From: Nocardioides sp.
GTDB taxonomy: Bacteria > Actinomycetota > Actinomycetes > Propionibacteriales > Nocardioidaceae
Reading direction: 5' to 3'
DNA: 42,194 nucleotides
NCBI GenBank assembly: GCA_025965335.1
Contig: JAOPXC010000043.1
Span: 1-42,194 of the forward strand
The notes under the pieces are model-generated. The model was given only the letters and a program-made list of their open reading frames with translations, was not told where the DNA came from and made no database searches. Numbering within the stretch: the stretch's first letter is position 1; each line of letters opens with the position of its first letter. Positions 15,051 through 23,966 of this stretch are shown here, piece after piece. A program made the translations under genes and the position numbers.

Positions 15051-16018
15051 TGGGCGCGGGATTCGACCCCACGCGGGTCCTGTACGTCGGCGGTACCGGC
15101 CGCAGCGGCAGCACCGTGCTGGCCAACGTGCTGGGCGAGCTCGAGGGCATGGTGAGCGTGGGAGAGGTCAGGTTCCTGTGGCAACGCGGGATCCTGCAGA
15201 ACCGACTGTGCGGCTGTGGACTGAGATTCGGCCAGTGCCCGTGGTGGTCCGAGGTCCTGGACCTGGCTCTGGGACCCGGCACCGATGCCGCCCGGGCGGA
15301 GCTGGCGGTCCGCACCCATCAGGAGCTGACCCGACGAACGCGCCTCCGGCAGCTGCCGACCGCGCTCGCATCCCATCGCCTGCGGGTCACCTTGCGGCCC
15401 GACGGCGAGCTGGAGGATGTGCTCGGCAGGGTCTACGCCGCCATCTCGGCGATGGCCGATGGCGCCGTCGTCGTCGACTCCTCGAAGCTCCCCACCTACG
15501 CGGCCATGCTCGCCACCATCGAGGACGTCGATCCGCACGTGGTGCACATGCTGCGGGACCCGCGCGCGGCGGCGTACTCCTGGCTCCGGAACAAGCACCA
15601 ACCCGATCTGGGTGCCGACGCCCGGATGGAACGGCGGAGCGCGGCCAAGAGCGCCGTCCTGTGGGCGGTGTGGAACCGCGCGCTCGAGACCCTGGTCTCC
15701 GACGTCCCGAACCGCTACGCCCGCATCACCTACGAGACCTTCCTGTCGCAGCCCGACCCGGAGCTGCGCCGGGTGCTCGAGGCCCTGAACCTGGAACCGT
15801 CCGCTCGTGACCTGGAGCGGGTCTTCGCGAACCCGCGGGGAGTGCAGCTCTCCACCAACCACACCGTCGCCGGCAACCCGGCCCGGCACCAGCACGGCCT
15901 GGTCCCGATCGTCCTCGACGACGAGTGGACCCGGTCCATGCGCGGGGTGGACCGGCGGGCGGTCACCGCGCTGACCCTGCCCGCCCTGCGGCACTACGGC
16001 TACCGTCTCGCCGGCTGA
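15050..16018 (+). CDS. Sulfotransferase (PAPS-dependent family), ST-3
   Basis: 322 aa from the ATG at 15050, overlapping the Wzz-like stop by one base. The phosphosulfate loop is VLYVGGTGRSGSTVLANVL (residues 10-28). The 3'-phosphate motif is VVHMLRDPRAAAYSWLRNKH (about 163-182), and YARITYETFLSQPDPELRRVL ends the core. CGCGLRFGQCPWW is a cysteine-rich insert typical of bacterial sulfotransferases with a CxCG segment, possibly metal-binding or structural. This variant is only distantly related to ST-1 and ST-2. Translational coupling to the Wzz-like gene ties sulfation to polymer assembly. Cytosolic; acceptor unknown. Confidence 0.9.
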   Translation: MGAGFDPTRVLYVGGTGRSGSTVLANVLGELEGMVSVGEVRFLWQRGILQNRLCGCGLRFGQCPWWSEVLDLALGPGTDAARAELAVRTHQELTRRTRLRQLPTALASHRLRVTLRPDGELEDVLGRVYAAISAMADGAVVVDSSKLPTYAAMLATIEDVDPHVVHMLRDPRAAAYSWLRNKHQPDLGADARMERRSAAKSAVLWAVWNRALETLVSDVPNRYARITYETFLSQPDPELRRVLEALNLEPSARDLERVFANPRGVQLSTNHTVAGNPARHQHGLVPIVLDDEWTRSMRGVDRRAVTALTLPALRHYGYRLAG

Positions 16019-16022
16019 GGTC

Positions 16023-17552
16023 GTGATGCGCGGTCGCCGGCGACGCCTCGGTGCCCGGCCGGACCACCGACGGCTGACCCGGTCGCACGCGCTCGTCGGG
16101 ATCCTGGTGGCGGCTCTCCTGGTGACGGGCACGGCCGCCGGCTGCTCCGGTGGACCGGGTTCCGGACCGCAGGAGCCAAACCCGTACTCCAGCGCCCTGC
16201 CTCCCCCAGCGGGACCGCACGGCGCCCCCGGCACCGGGGCCCTGGGGCTCAAGTGGAGCTGGTTCCAGCCCGACACGTTCGGGTACGTCCGCCGCCTCCC
16301 GGGGGGCTGGACGTTCACCGAGGTCGAGTGGTGCAGCGTCGAGCCGGTGCCGGGTGCCCGCGACTGGGCGGAGCTGGACCGGATCGTGGCGCAGGCCCGG
16401 GACCTCGGGCAGGCCACCATGATCAAGCTGCGGACCGGCCAGTGCTGGGGCACGACGCCGGATCAGGGAGGCGGGATGGACCTGAGCGAAGCCAGCCGCA
16501 AGACCCCGTCAACCCCGCCCACAGACCTCGGTGCCTACCTGAGTTTCGTCTCCGACCTCGTCACCCGGTACGCCGCGATGGGCGTGCACGCCTATGCCAT
16601 CGAGAACGAGATCGACGTCCAGAACTTCTGGGCGGCGCCGGTCGCGACGTACGACGCACTGGCCCGGGCGGTTGCACCGGTGGTGCACCAGGCGGACCCC
16701 CACGCCGATGTCCTGGACGCGGGGCTGTCCAGCACCGCCTACGGCGTCGCCCTGGCCAACGCGCAGCTGGACGCCGGCGACGAGGAGGGCGCGCTGGCCA
16801 CGTACCAGCTGCACTACGGCCGCAGGATGGCCGGCGGGGTCTCCCGGTGGCCGACGGTGTTCGACGCCACCGGCCTGCGGGAGGTGCTGGCCACCGAGCC
16901 GGCCCGGCGCAGCATCGACGCGGCCGAGCTCGCGGGCCGCCTGGTTCGCGACCGGGTCGTGGATGCCTACCAGCTGCACTTCTACGAGGGCACCGAGGCG
17001 CTGCGACAGGTGCTGGTGCACCTCGACGAGCAGCTCGGGGACACGGGCCGTGTCGAGGCCTGGGAGATCGGCACGGCCTGGCCGGGCGCCGACTTCGACG
17101 AGCGCGCGCATGCCGAAGAGCTCTTCCGGGACGCCGCGCTCCTCCTTGGCCACGGCGTCCGACTCATGGTCTACCTGCCGCTGGCGTGGACCGACGACGG
17201 CGGACCCCAGGTCTTCCGGGGCTTGATGAATGCCGACGGCACGTTGCTTCCCGCCGGTCGGGGTTGGCTGGCCCTGGCCGACGAGCTCCCCCACCTGGCG
17301 GACGCCAAGGTGATCACGTTGGGCGACCCCGGGGATCCCCTGGGCAAGGCGGGTCTCGTCGGGGTCGTCTGGAGCGGCGCCGGTCACTCCGCCGCGCTGG
17401 TGTGGGCGGTCGGGCCACCGGTGCAGCTGCCGGCCTCCGGTGTCGACCGGGTGCTGGACGCCACCGGTGCGGAGCTGGACCCGGACCTGCCGGTGGGCGA
17501 CCAGCCCGTGCTGGTGGTCGGGTCAGCGGTGCACCGCTTGACCTCCGGCTGA
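16023..17552 (+). CDS. Glycoside-hydrolase-like lipoprotein (GH39/GH5-type TIM barrel)
   Basis: 509 aa from a GTG at 16023 (an ATG follows at once). The signal peptide ends in the lipobox VTGTAAGC, with lipidated Cys41. The domain resembles clan-A glycosidases: strand segments GALGLKWSWFQ and TMIKLRTGQCW, the acid/base motif YAIENEID (Asn195-Glu196) and a later WEIGTAW whose Glu348 fits the nucleophile. Clan-A enzymes cleave beta-linked glycans (xylosidases, iduronidases); GH39 members act on uronate or xylose polymers. It lies in the Wzz/sulfotransferase operon 4 nt after ST-3, so it may trim or release the locus's own polymer outside the cell (inference). The 3' end overlaps the convergent GT gene by 30 nt. 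Confidence 0.75.
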   Translation: MMRGRRRRLGARPDHRRLTRSHALVGILVAALLVTGTAAGCSGGPGSGPQEPNPYSSALPPPAGPHGAPGTGALGLKWSWFQPDTFGYVRRLPGGWTFTEVEWCSVEPVPGARDWAELDRIVAQARDLGQATMIKLRTGQCWGTTPDQGGGMDLSEASRKTPSTPPTDLGAYLSFVSDLVTRYAAMGVHAYAIENEIDVQNFWAAPVATYDALARAVAPVVHQADPHADVLDAGLSSTAYGVALANAQLDAGDEEGALATYQLHYGRRMAGGVSRWPTVFDATGLREVLATEPARRSIDAAELAGRLVRDRVVDAYQLHFYEGTEALRQVLVHLDEQLGDTGRVEAWEIGTAWPGADFDERAHAEELFRDAALLLGHGVRLMVYLPLAWTDDGGPQVFRGLMNADGTLLPAGRGWLALADELPHLADAKVITLGDPGDPLGKAGLVGVVWSGAGHSAALVWAVGPPVQLPASGVDRVLDATGAELDPDLPVGDQPVLVVGSAVHRLTSG

Positions 17553-18767
17553 GAGGCCGGTGCGGCGACGGGCCACCGCGCGCCGGTAGACCTGCTCGAG
17601 CAGATCGGTGGCGACCTCCCAGTCGTACCGTGCCCGAGTCTCGGCCTTGAGCTGGTCGGCCCCGGCCCGCAGGGTCGCCTCCGGAGTGTCCAGGCTGACC
17701 TGGAGCTCACGCACCAGGCCGGCCCGGTCCCCGGCCGCGAACACCGTTCGTCCGGGCCCCGTCCGGCCCAGCACCTCCAGGTGCGGCGGGATGTCGCTGG
17801 CGAGGACCGGGAGTCCGTACGCAGTCGCCTCGAGGAGCGCGATCGGAAGCCCCTCGAGCAGCGAGGGCTGCACGAACAGCCGGGCCCCCTCGAGCAGTCC
17901 CGCCAGCCGGGCGTCGTGCTGGTATCCGGTGAGCACCACCCGGGGGTCCCGCGCGGCGGCCCGGCGCACGCGGGCCATGTAGTCGTCGGTGTGGCTGCTG
18001 TCGCCGACGAGCACGAGCCGCAGGTCGGTGTCCACCTCGCGGTACGCCTCGACCAACAGCAGCGGGTCCTTCTCCGGCACCATCCGGCCGACGGCGACGA
18101 CGTACTTGCCGGGTTCGAGGCCGAACTCCGGTAGCACGGTCGGGTCGCCCGGGACCGGAACCGGCGACCCGTTTCCGATGTACGTCGTGTAGCGCCCCAT
18201 CTGGTCGCGATAGTGGTTCAGGAGGTCGCGCGAGACGACCACCACCTCGTCGGGCACGTGCGCCGACAGCAGCCTGCCGGTGCGCAGCACCCGCTGGGCG
18301 GGGCCGTTCCACTTGCTCCGCTGGTCGTCCAGACCGTGGATCGTCTGCACCACGGCGGCGGCCGTCAGGACCCGGGCGAACGGCGAGAACAGGCCGGGTC
18401 CGAGGGCATGGAAGTGCACCAGGTCGAAGTGCCGTCCGATCGAGGTCAACACACTCAGCCCGCTGTGCACCAGGGCCTCGCCGCCCGCGGCACTGATCGT
18501 CGGCAGCGAGGCGAGGTGGACGCCGTGGTAGCTGCGCACGAGTCGAGTCGAGTAGGCGGGTCGGCAGAACACGGTGACATCGTGACCACGAGCCGCCAGG
18601 CGCGTCGCCAGCTCCTCGACGTGCCGCTCGACACCGCCCGTTCGGGCCGGCAGGCCGCGCTGGCCGATCATCGCGATCCGCAGCGGGGGTAGACCAGCGG
18701 GGGGCGCGGCTCCGGGCGCAGCAGTGTGCGCGACCGTCGTGGGGCGACCGGGTTCGGTGATGCTCAT
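17523..18767 (-). CDS. Family 4 glycosyltransferase, last gene of the long operon (GT-2)
   Basis: 414 aa from the ATG at 18767, which overlaps the upstream GT stop as ATGA; the track ORF to 19763 is a read-through of the wrong frame. It opens with a Pro/Ala-rich tail, then the GT-B fold: LRIAMIGQRGLPARTGGVERH, VHFHALGPGLFSPFARV, YVVAVGRMVPEKDPLLLVEA and the nucleotide-sugar site FVQPSLLEGLPIALLEATAYG. These are features of retaining GT4 enzymes (rhamnosyl/mannosyl/glucosyl transferases of EPS clusters). It acts on the cytosolic face of the membrane on the lipid-linked repeat. GLPARTGGVERH resembles WcaA/WbnE-like GTs, but the sugar cannot be assigned. Confidence 0.92.
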   Translation of the reverse strand: MSITEPGRPTTVAHTAAPGAAPPAGLPPLRIAMIGQRGLPARTGGVERHVEELATRLAARGHDVTVFCRPAYSTRLVRSYHGVHLASLPTISAAGGEALVHSGLSVLTSIGRHFDLVHFHALGPGLFSPFARVLTAAAVVQTIHGLDDQRSKWNGPAQRVLRTGRLLSAHVPDEVVVVSRDLLNHYRDQMGRYTTYIGNGSPVPVPGDPTVLPEFGLEPGKYVVAVGRMVPEKDPLLLVEAYREVDTDLRLVLVGDSSHTDDYMARVRRAAARDPRVVLTGYQHDARLAGLLEGARLFVQPSLLEGLPIALLEATAYGLPVLASDIPPHLEVLGRTGPGRTVFAAGDRAGLVRELQVSLDTPEATLRAGADQLKAETRARYDWEVATDLLEQVYRRAVARRRTGLSAGGQAVHR

Positions 18768-19999
18768 TCTCTCGCGCCTGCCTCTCGGTAGAGCTCGGTG
18801 ATCGCTTCGAGATGGTCCTTCGGGTTGTGCTCCAGCTCGGCCACGCGGCGCGCCGCAAGACCGCGCCGGCGGGACTCCACGGCGCTGCCCAGCGCCTCCC
18901 GCAGGGCGCCGCGAAGTGCCGGCACGTCGTCGGGCGGCACCACCCAGCCGGTCGTGTCGTCGACCAGCTCCGGGAGCCCACCGAGGTTGGTGGCCACCAC
19001 CGGGACGCCGAGGGCGAAGGCCTCCAGCACCGCGAGGGGCTGGTTCTCGTGCCACCGTGACGGGACGACGCACACCGCGGCCTCCCCCACCAGTTCCTGG
19101 AGCTCGGGCCGGCCCAGTCGTCCGTGGAAGCGCACCCGGCCCGGCGCCTCGGCGGCCGCAAGAGCCTCGAGCGCCGGACGTTCGGGGCCGTCGCCGGCGA
19201 CGTCGAGGAGGACGCCGGGAGGCAGGTCGAGCCCGGCGATCGCGCGAATCAGCGTGTCGATCCCCTTCTCGGGCGACAGTCGCCCGGCCACGACGGCGCC
19301 ACGTCGGACCGGAGCCCCGAACACGACGTCGAGCTCGGTGAAGTTCGGGAGCACCCGGACCCGGTCGCCGGGGATCCCGCCGGCCGTGACCTGCTGGGCC
19401 AGGAACCTGCTGGGCGCAACGAAGACCTGGACCCCGTCGTAGGCCCCGAACCAGCGGTGCAGGCTGACCTCGACGGCGGCAGCGGTGCTGGCCGCCCGGC
19501 TGCCGTCCTTGCACGCGCGCCGGACGGCCGGCCAGGGCGTGCGTCCCACGCACGCCGTGCAGATCTGGCCGTTGTCGAGGAACTGGTAGGTCGGGCAGAC
19601 CAGCTTGTAGTCGTGCATGGTGAGCACGATGGGGATCCCGCGCTGCCGGGCGGCATGCAGCACCGACGGCGACAGCTGGTGGTAGATGTTGTGGGCGTGC
19701 ACGACGTCGGGCCGGAACTCCTCGATCGCCTCGTCCATGCCGCGCCGCGCCGAGGTCGACCACACCATCCGGCCCAACCGGGCCACCTTCGCGGGAACCC
19801 CGGCCGGCGCCGGCTCGAACTCGACGTAGGCCGGCGGCCGGCCGGCGGAGGGCTGATCGTTGTCGGGATGCTCCATCCCGAAGTAGGCCACCTCGTGCCC
19901 GGCGGTCCGCTGGAGCGCGGCCAGGTCCAGGAGGTACCCCTCGGCGCCGCCGCGCCGGTACAGGAACTTGTTCACGTGGAGGATGCGCACGCGGCTCAC
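18764..19999 (-). CDS. Family 4 glycosyltransferase (GT-1)
   Basis: 411 aa. I start it at the GTG at 19999 because this overlaps the stop of the flippase-polymerase gene as GTGA; a second GTG three codons on has a better-spaced GGGG and cannot be excluded. Motifs: MRILHVNKFLYRRGGAEGYL, VVHAHNIYHQLSPSVLHAAR, IPIVLTMHDYKLVCPTYQFL, GAVVAGRLSPEKGIDTLIRAI and the donor-binding VVPSRWHENQPLAVLEAFALG. A CTACVG-type cysteine cluster (QICTACVGRTPW) occurs in many GT4 enzymes of capsule loci. It adds a sugar to the lipid-linked intermediate. Followed directly by GT-2. Confidence 0.92.
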   Translation of the reverse strand: MSRVRILHVNKFLYRRGGAEGYLLDLAALQRTAGHEVAYFGMEHPDNDQPSAGRPPAYVEFEPAPAGVPAKVARLGRMVWSTSARRGMDEAIEEFRPDVVHAHNIYHQLSPSVLHAARQRGIPIVLTMHDYKLVCPTYQFLDNGQICTACVGRTPWPAVRRACKDGSRAASTAAAVEVSLHRWFGAYDGVQVFVAPSRFLAQQVTAGGIPGDRVRVLPNFTELDVVFGAPVRRGAVVAGRLSPEKGIDTLIRAIAGLDLPPGVLLDVAGDGPERPALEALAAAEAPGRVRFHGRLGRPELQELVGEAAVCVVPSRWHENQPLAVLEAFALGVPVVATNLGGLPELVDDTTGWVVPPDDVPALRGALREALGSAVESRRRGLAARRVAELEHNPKDHLEAITELYREAGARE

Positions 20000-22935
20000 C
20001 CCTTCCTTGTCGGCTGCCGGACGGGCCGGTTCGCGGATCGCGACATCAGGGCCCCTGAGGCCAGCGCAGCGCCCGTGCCCGCGATGCCCATCACGTAGAG
20101 GCCCACCACCACCTGGGACATCAGGTTGGCGACCAGGCACATCAGCACGTAGCCGGCCGCAGTGCCGGCGAAACCCACCGCCAACGCCCGGTCCGGGCCG
20201 GTGGTGCCGCGGGTGCGCCGAACCGCCCGGGCCGCGGTCGCCAGCAGCTGCCAGGTGAAGTAGAGGTACGCCGCCAGGCCGAAGATGCCCATCTCCACAT
20301 AAGCGCGCAGGAAGTCGTTGTGTGGTTGCTTTCCTTCGGCGGCCCGCGCCGCCACCTGCTTGAGACCGATGCCGGTCACGGGGCTGTCCGCCGCCAGCGT
20401 CAACGCCTCCCCCCAGTACTCCGCGCGCCACGTCAACGAGTTGCTGGGCTCGCCCCGCGACGTGGTGTCGTCGCCGAGGTCGGAGAAGCGGGTCGCCACG
20501 CCGGGGACGAGGGCCAGGAGCAACAGCAGCGTGACCAGCACGGTCCCGACCAGGCGTCGGCTGCGGGTCATCGCGACCACCAGCACGCCGACCAGGGCTG
20601 CGAGCCAGGCCGCCCTCGTGTAGGTCATGTACAGGCCGGCGGCGGTCGCCACCAAGCCCAGGACCGCCCACGCCCTGGGCCCCGGTCGCCGGAGGTGCAC
20701 GACGTGCGCGAAGGCCAGCACCACGAGCAGCGCGAGGAAGGCCGCCAGCGGGTTGGGGTGGGTGAAGGTGCCGCGCGCCCGACCGAAGCCACCGATCTGC
20801 AGCAGTCCCGTCCCGGACCAGGTCTGGTACGACGCGACGACCAGCGGGACCACCGCGGCGGCGAACACCGCGACGACGAGGTGCCGCCGGAAAGCCGGCC
20901 TGGACCCCAGCCGCTCGGCGACCAGCACCATCACGCAGACGCTCGCGAGGCGGGTCCACTCGACGAGCGCGGGCCAGTACGACGGGGCGACGAGCACCCC
21001 GACCAGGCCCGCTCCGGCGAAGCAGATCGCCGCCCAGCCGAGCGGGCTGCAGCGGACCCTGCCCTCGGCCACCCACTGGGTCGCCAGCCACACCGCCGCG
21101 GCACCCAGAAACAGCATCCCCAGCAGGGCCGCGGGTTCCAGCGGCGAGCCGGAATGGCCGAACTTGAGTGCGTCGAGCGACGTGCGGGCGACGAGCAGGG
21201 CCAACACGAATGCCTCGAACCGGGCCATGGCCAGGGCCAGGGCGATCCCGCCGGCGATCAGACCGACCGGTGCCACCAGGGCCACGGTGGACCCGTCCGT
21301 GACGAACGCCATGGACGTCGCGGTCACCGCCGCGGCTCCGACGACGGCCATCGCCGCGGTGCCCACGACAGATGTCGCGCCCGACTCCGCGCCGACCAGC
21401 CTTCTGGCCCGTTGCCCCGGGGCCGACCGGCGGAGCTCGACGGCGAAGTTCGCGAGCGCACCCCCGACCCCGGCCACCGCCAGCCGAAGGAGCCCCCCGC
21501 CGGGCAGCCAGTCTCCGGTGGTCCACAGCAGCGCGGCCACCCCCGCGCCGGTCAGTCCTGCGGTCAGTGTCCTCGCCACCCGGCGTGGCGGCACGTGCGG
21601 CATGCCGAGGTCACCACGGCGCAGGCAGATCCACGCGTGGACCACATTGACGACGTTGGCAACGACGTATGCCGCCGCCACACCGAGCACCGCGTAGCCG
21701 GTCCCGAGCAGCGGCAGCACGCACAGCGGGAGTGCGACCAGGTTCGCCACCGCACCGGCCAGCGAGTTGCGCAACGGCGTGCGGGTCTCACGCGTCGCGT
21801 AGAAGGGGAGGAGCAGCGAGCGCTGTACCGCTGAGGCGGGGAACGAGAGCGACAGCACCACGATCACGAGGCCGAGGAGTCGTGCGTCGTCCGGGCCGAA
21901 ACGGCCGATGCCGAACACCGTCTCGGCTGCGGGCACCGCCAGCACGAGACCCAGCCCGGTCAGGGGGAGCGACACGCTCACCATCAGTCGCAGCCCCAGG
22001 GAGCTCAGCCGGTCGACGGCCTGCCGGTCCCGGGTCGCGAAGGCGCGGGTGAGCCGCGGCAGCACGGCCACCATCACCGAGCGGAAGAACATGGTGCCTC
22101 CGACCGCCGACACCAGGCGGTGGGCGTAGTGCAGGACGGTGGCCGAGCCGGGAATCAGGAACGAGGCCACCGCCGTCTCCGCGACCCGGACCAGGGGGTT
22201 GAGACTGGCACCCACCGAGGGGCGTACCAGCAGGCGCACGAGGGTTGCGGCCTCGGCGTCGCGCGGTGCAGGGGCCGCGAACCGCAGGCCGCGGCGTACG
22301 GCGTAGAGCAGCATCAGGATGAACTGGACGGCCGAGCCGCACAGGAAGGCCACCGGCAGGATGCCGATGTCGCCCGTCCCCAGGACGATGATGGCCGCGG
22401 CGACCACGTTGAGGACGACGGTCATCGCTGCTGGTACGACGAAGAGGTGTCGCGCGTTCAGCCAGGCACGAAGCACCTCGCAGCCGGCCGTGAGCGGGAT
22501 CGTCCACACCATGACCCGCAGCAGCTCGGTGGCCAGCACGCGCTGCTCGGCGTGGAAGCCCGGCGCGGTGACGGCCACCAGCACGGTGCCGAACACACTG
22601 AACACGGCGGCCACGGCGGCGCCGAGCGTCAGCGAGGCGAGCAGCGTGGTGGTGACCAGACTGCGACCGCGCCGCCGGTCCAGCGTCGCCGACCAGGTCG
22701 TCATCGTGGGCACCAGCGCCTGGTTGCCGAGCAACATGAAGATCGCGGTGAGGGCGAGCGGGAAGCGCGCGGCGACCACGAACGCGTCGGTGTCCCGGCC
22801 GGCGCCGAAGGCCGCGGCCGCGACGACGTCGAGGAGCAGCCCGGTCGCCACCGCAACCGCTGCGGTGCCGCCGGTGAGCACCGACTGGCGGACGACCACG
22901 TCGTTGTCGGCGCGCAACCGGTGGGCGCTGTTCAC
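19996..22935 (-). CDS. Fused Wzx/MurJ-type flippase and Wzy/O-antigen-ligase-type polymerase
   Basis: 979 aa from the GTG at 22935, overlapping the sulfotransferase stop as GTGA. Residues 1-~480 form a MviN/MurJ-like flippase: DAFVVAARFPLALTAIFML, LNPLVRVAETAVASFLIPGS, HYAHRLVSAVGGTMFF and SFPASAVQRSLLLPFYATRE. Residues ~560-979 form a Wzy/O-antigen-ligase-type membrane protein: GRARGTFTHPNPLAAFLALL, TYTRAAWLAALVGVL, and the family signature KQPHNDFLRAYVEMGIFGL. The two halves are usually separate genes. The reading frame is continuous and a ~70-aa hydrophobic linker joins them, so it is not an obvious sequencing artefact. It would translocate the lipid-linked repeat and then polymerise it outside. 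About 24 membrane helices are expected. Confidence 0.88.
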   Translation of the reverse strand: MNSAHRLRADNDVVVRQSVLTGGTAAVAVATGLLLDVVAAAAFGAGRDTDAFVVAARFPLALTAIFMLLGNQALVPTMTTWSATLDRRRGRSLVTTTLLASLTLGAAVAAVFSVFGTVLVAVTAPGFHAEQRVLATELLRVMVWTIPLTAGCEVLRAWLNARHLFVVPAAMTVVLNVVAAAIIVLGTGDIGILPVAFLCGSAVQFILMLLYAVRRGLRFAAPAPRDAEAATLVRLLVRPSVGASLNPLVRVAETAVASFLIPGSATVLHYAHRLVSAVGGTMFFRSVMVAVLPRLTRAFATRDRQAVDRLSSLGLRLMVSVSLPLTGLGLVLAVPAAETVFGIGRFGPDDARLLGLVIVVLSLSFPASAVQRSLLLPFYATRETRTPLRNSLAGAVANLVALPLCVLPLLGTGYAVLGVAAAYVVANVVNVVHAWICLRRGDLGMPHVPPRRVARTLTAGLTGAGVAALLWTTGDWLPGGGLLRLAVAGVGGALANFAVELRRSAPGQRARRLVGAESGATSVVGTAAMAVVGAAAVTATSMAFVTDGSTVALVAPVGLIAGGIALALAMARFEAFVLALLVARTSLDALKFGHSGSPLEPAALLGMLFLGAAAVWLATQWVAEGRVRCSPLGWAAICFAGAGLVGVLVAPSYWPALVEWTRLASVCVMVLVAERLGSRPAFRRHLVVAVFAAAVVPLVVASYQTWSGTGLLQIGGFGRARGTFTHPNPLAAFLALLVVLAFAHVVHLRRPGPRAWAVLGLVATAAGLYMTYTRAAWLAALVGVLVVAMTRSRRLVGTVLVTLLLLLALVPGVATRFSDLGDDTTSRGEPSNSLTWRAEYWGEALTLAADSPVTGIGLKQVAARAAEGKQPHNDFLRAYVEMGIFGLAAYLYFTWQLLATAARAVRRTRGTTGPDRALAVGFAGTAAGYVLMCLVANLMSQVVVGLYVMGIAGTGAALASGALMSRSANRPVRQPTRKG

Positions 22936-23942
22936 CCGCGCCCCGCGAGGACCCGTCGAGCCGAGCGCTCGGCGGCCAGGCCGAGCTCGAGCTCCAGCTC
23001 GGTGCAGGCGGCACGCACCCGCAGGTCGAGGTCGCTCCGCCTCGGACGGCCGGCACGGCACTCGATGCCGGCCGTCATGGCCGGGGAGAACCGCATGCCG
23101 AGAAAGCGAGCCAGGATCTCCACCTCGGGCTCGGGATCGGCGACCACCCGGTCGTAGGAGACGAGGTGCACGTCGCGACGCCGGTCCAGACCCTGCTCGA
23201 GGTACAGGCGGTTGCGGACCAGCCAGAACAAGGCGGCCGCGGACACTGGGCTCAGCGTGGCGGGACGCAGCCGGCGGATCAGCTCAAGCGAGGACTCCGA
23301 GAGGCCGTGCGCCTGCCAGCGGCCGGCAGCGGTGCCGTCGGCTATCTCCGTGAGCACCCTTCGGTTCACGTCGCCGAACTTGTGCACCGCCGACCGGGCT
23401 CGGGCGTCGACGTCGCGATAGACCCAGACCGCCAGGGGGGCCGGGCCGTCGCTGGTCGCGACCGAGGTGAGCAGCTCGGCGGTGCGGTGACTGTCGCACA
23501 GCGGCTTGAAGAGCACGACCGCCGAGCGGCTCCGGGCGACCACTCCACGCACCACGTCGTCCTCACGCAGGCAGAACCGGTCGAAGACTCGACTGTCGTT
23601 CTCGTTGTGGGTCTCGACGGAGGGGTCCCGCTCGATGCCGCGCACGATCATGTTGGTGCCGGATCGCTGCACGCCGACGACGAACACCGCCCGGGCCGCG
23701 CCGGCGGGTACGCCGTGCTCGGCCCGCCATTGACGGGCGGCCCGGGCCGAGCGGAGGCGTTGTCTCGGATCGAGGTCGTCCTCCTCGACCAGCCGGGCCA
23801 AGCCGTCGTGACGGGCCCAGGCGACGTGCCGGTACACCCGGGCACGTAGCCGGCCGCCCGCGGCCCGGTCCTCGGGCAACGACCCGGTGCCGAGCTCCCA
23901 CGTCATGGCTCGGGCGAAGGACCTGCGTGAGCTCTGGAACAT
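22932..23942 (-). CDS. Sulfotransferase (PAPS-dependent family), ST-4
   Basis: 336 aa from the ATG at 23942, with GAGGAG close upstream; it follows NHL-D by 24 nt. A ~85-residue basic N-terminal region precedes the phosphosulfate loop AVFVVGVQRSGTNMIVRGI (about 85-103). LAVWVYRDVDARARSAVHKF carries the 3'-phosphate Arg and Ser. The helix LYLEQGLDRRRDVHLVSYDRVV and the VADPEPEVEILARFLGMRF end are typical. It is the most divergent of the four sulfotransferases. Because it is coupled by a 4-nt overlap to the flippase-polymerase, it probably sulfates the lipid-linked repeat before export (inference). Confidence 0.86.
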   Translation of the reverse strand: MFQSSRRSFARAMTWELGTGSLPEDRAAGGRLRARVYRHVAWARHDGLARLVEEDDLDPRQRLRSARAARQWRAEHGVPAGAARAVFVVGVQRSGTNMIVRGIERDPSVETHNENDSRVFDRFCLREDDVVRGVVARSRSAVVLFKPLCDSHRTAELLTSVATSDGPAPLAVWVYRDVDARARSAVHKFGDVNRRVLTEIADGTAAGRWQAHGLSESSLELIRRLRPATLSPVSAAALFWLVRNRLYLEQGLDRRRDVHLVSYDRVVADPEPEVEILARFLGMRFSPAMTAGIECRAGRPRRSDLDLRVRAACTELELELGLAAERSARRVLAGRG

Positions 23943-23966
23943 CGTGCTCCTCTTCTGGTACGCGAG

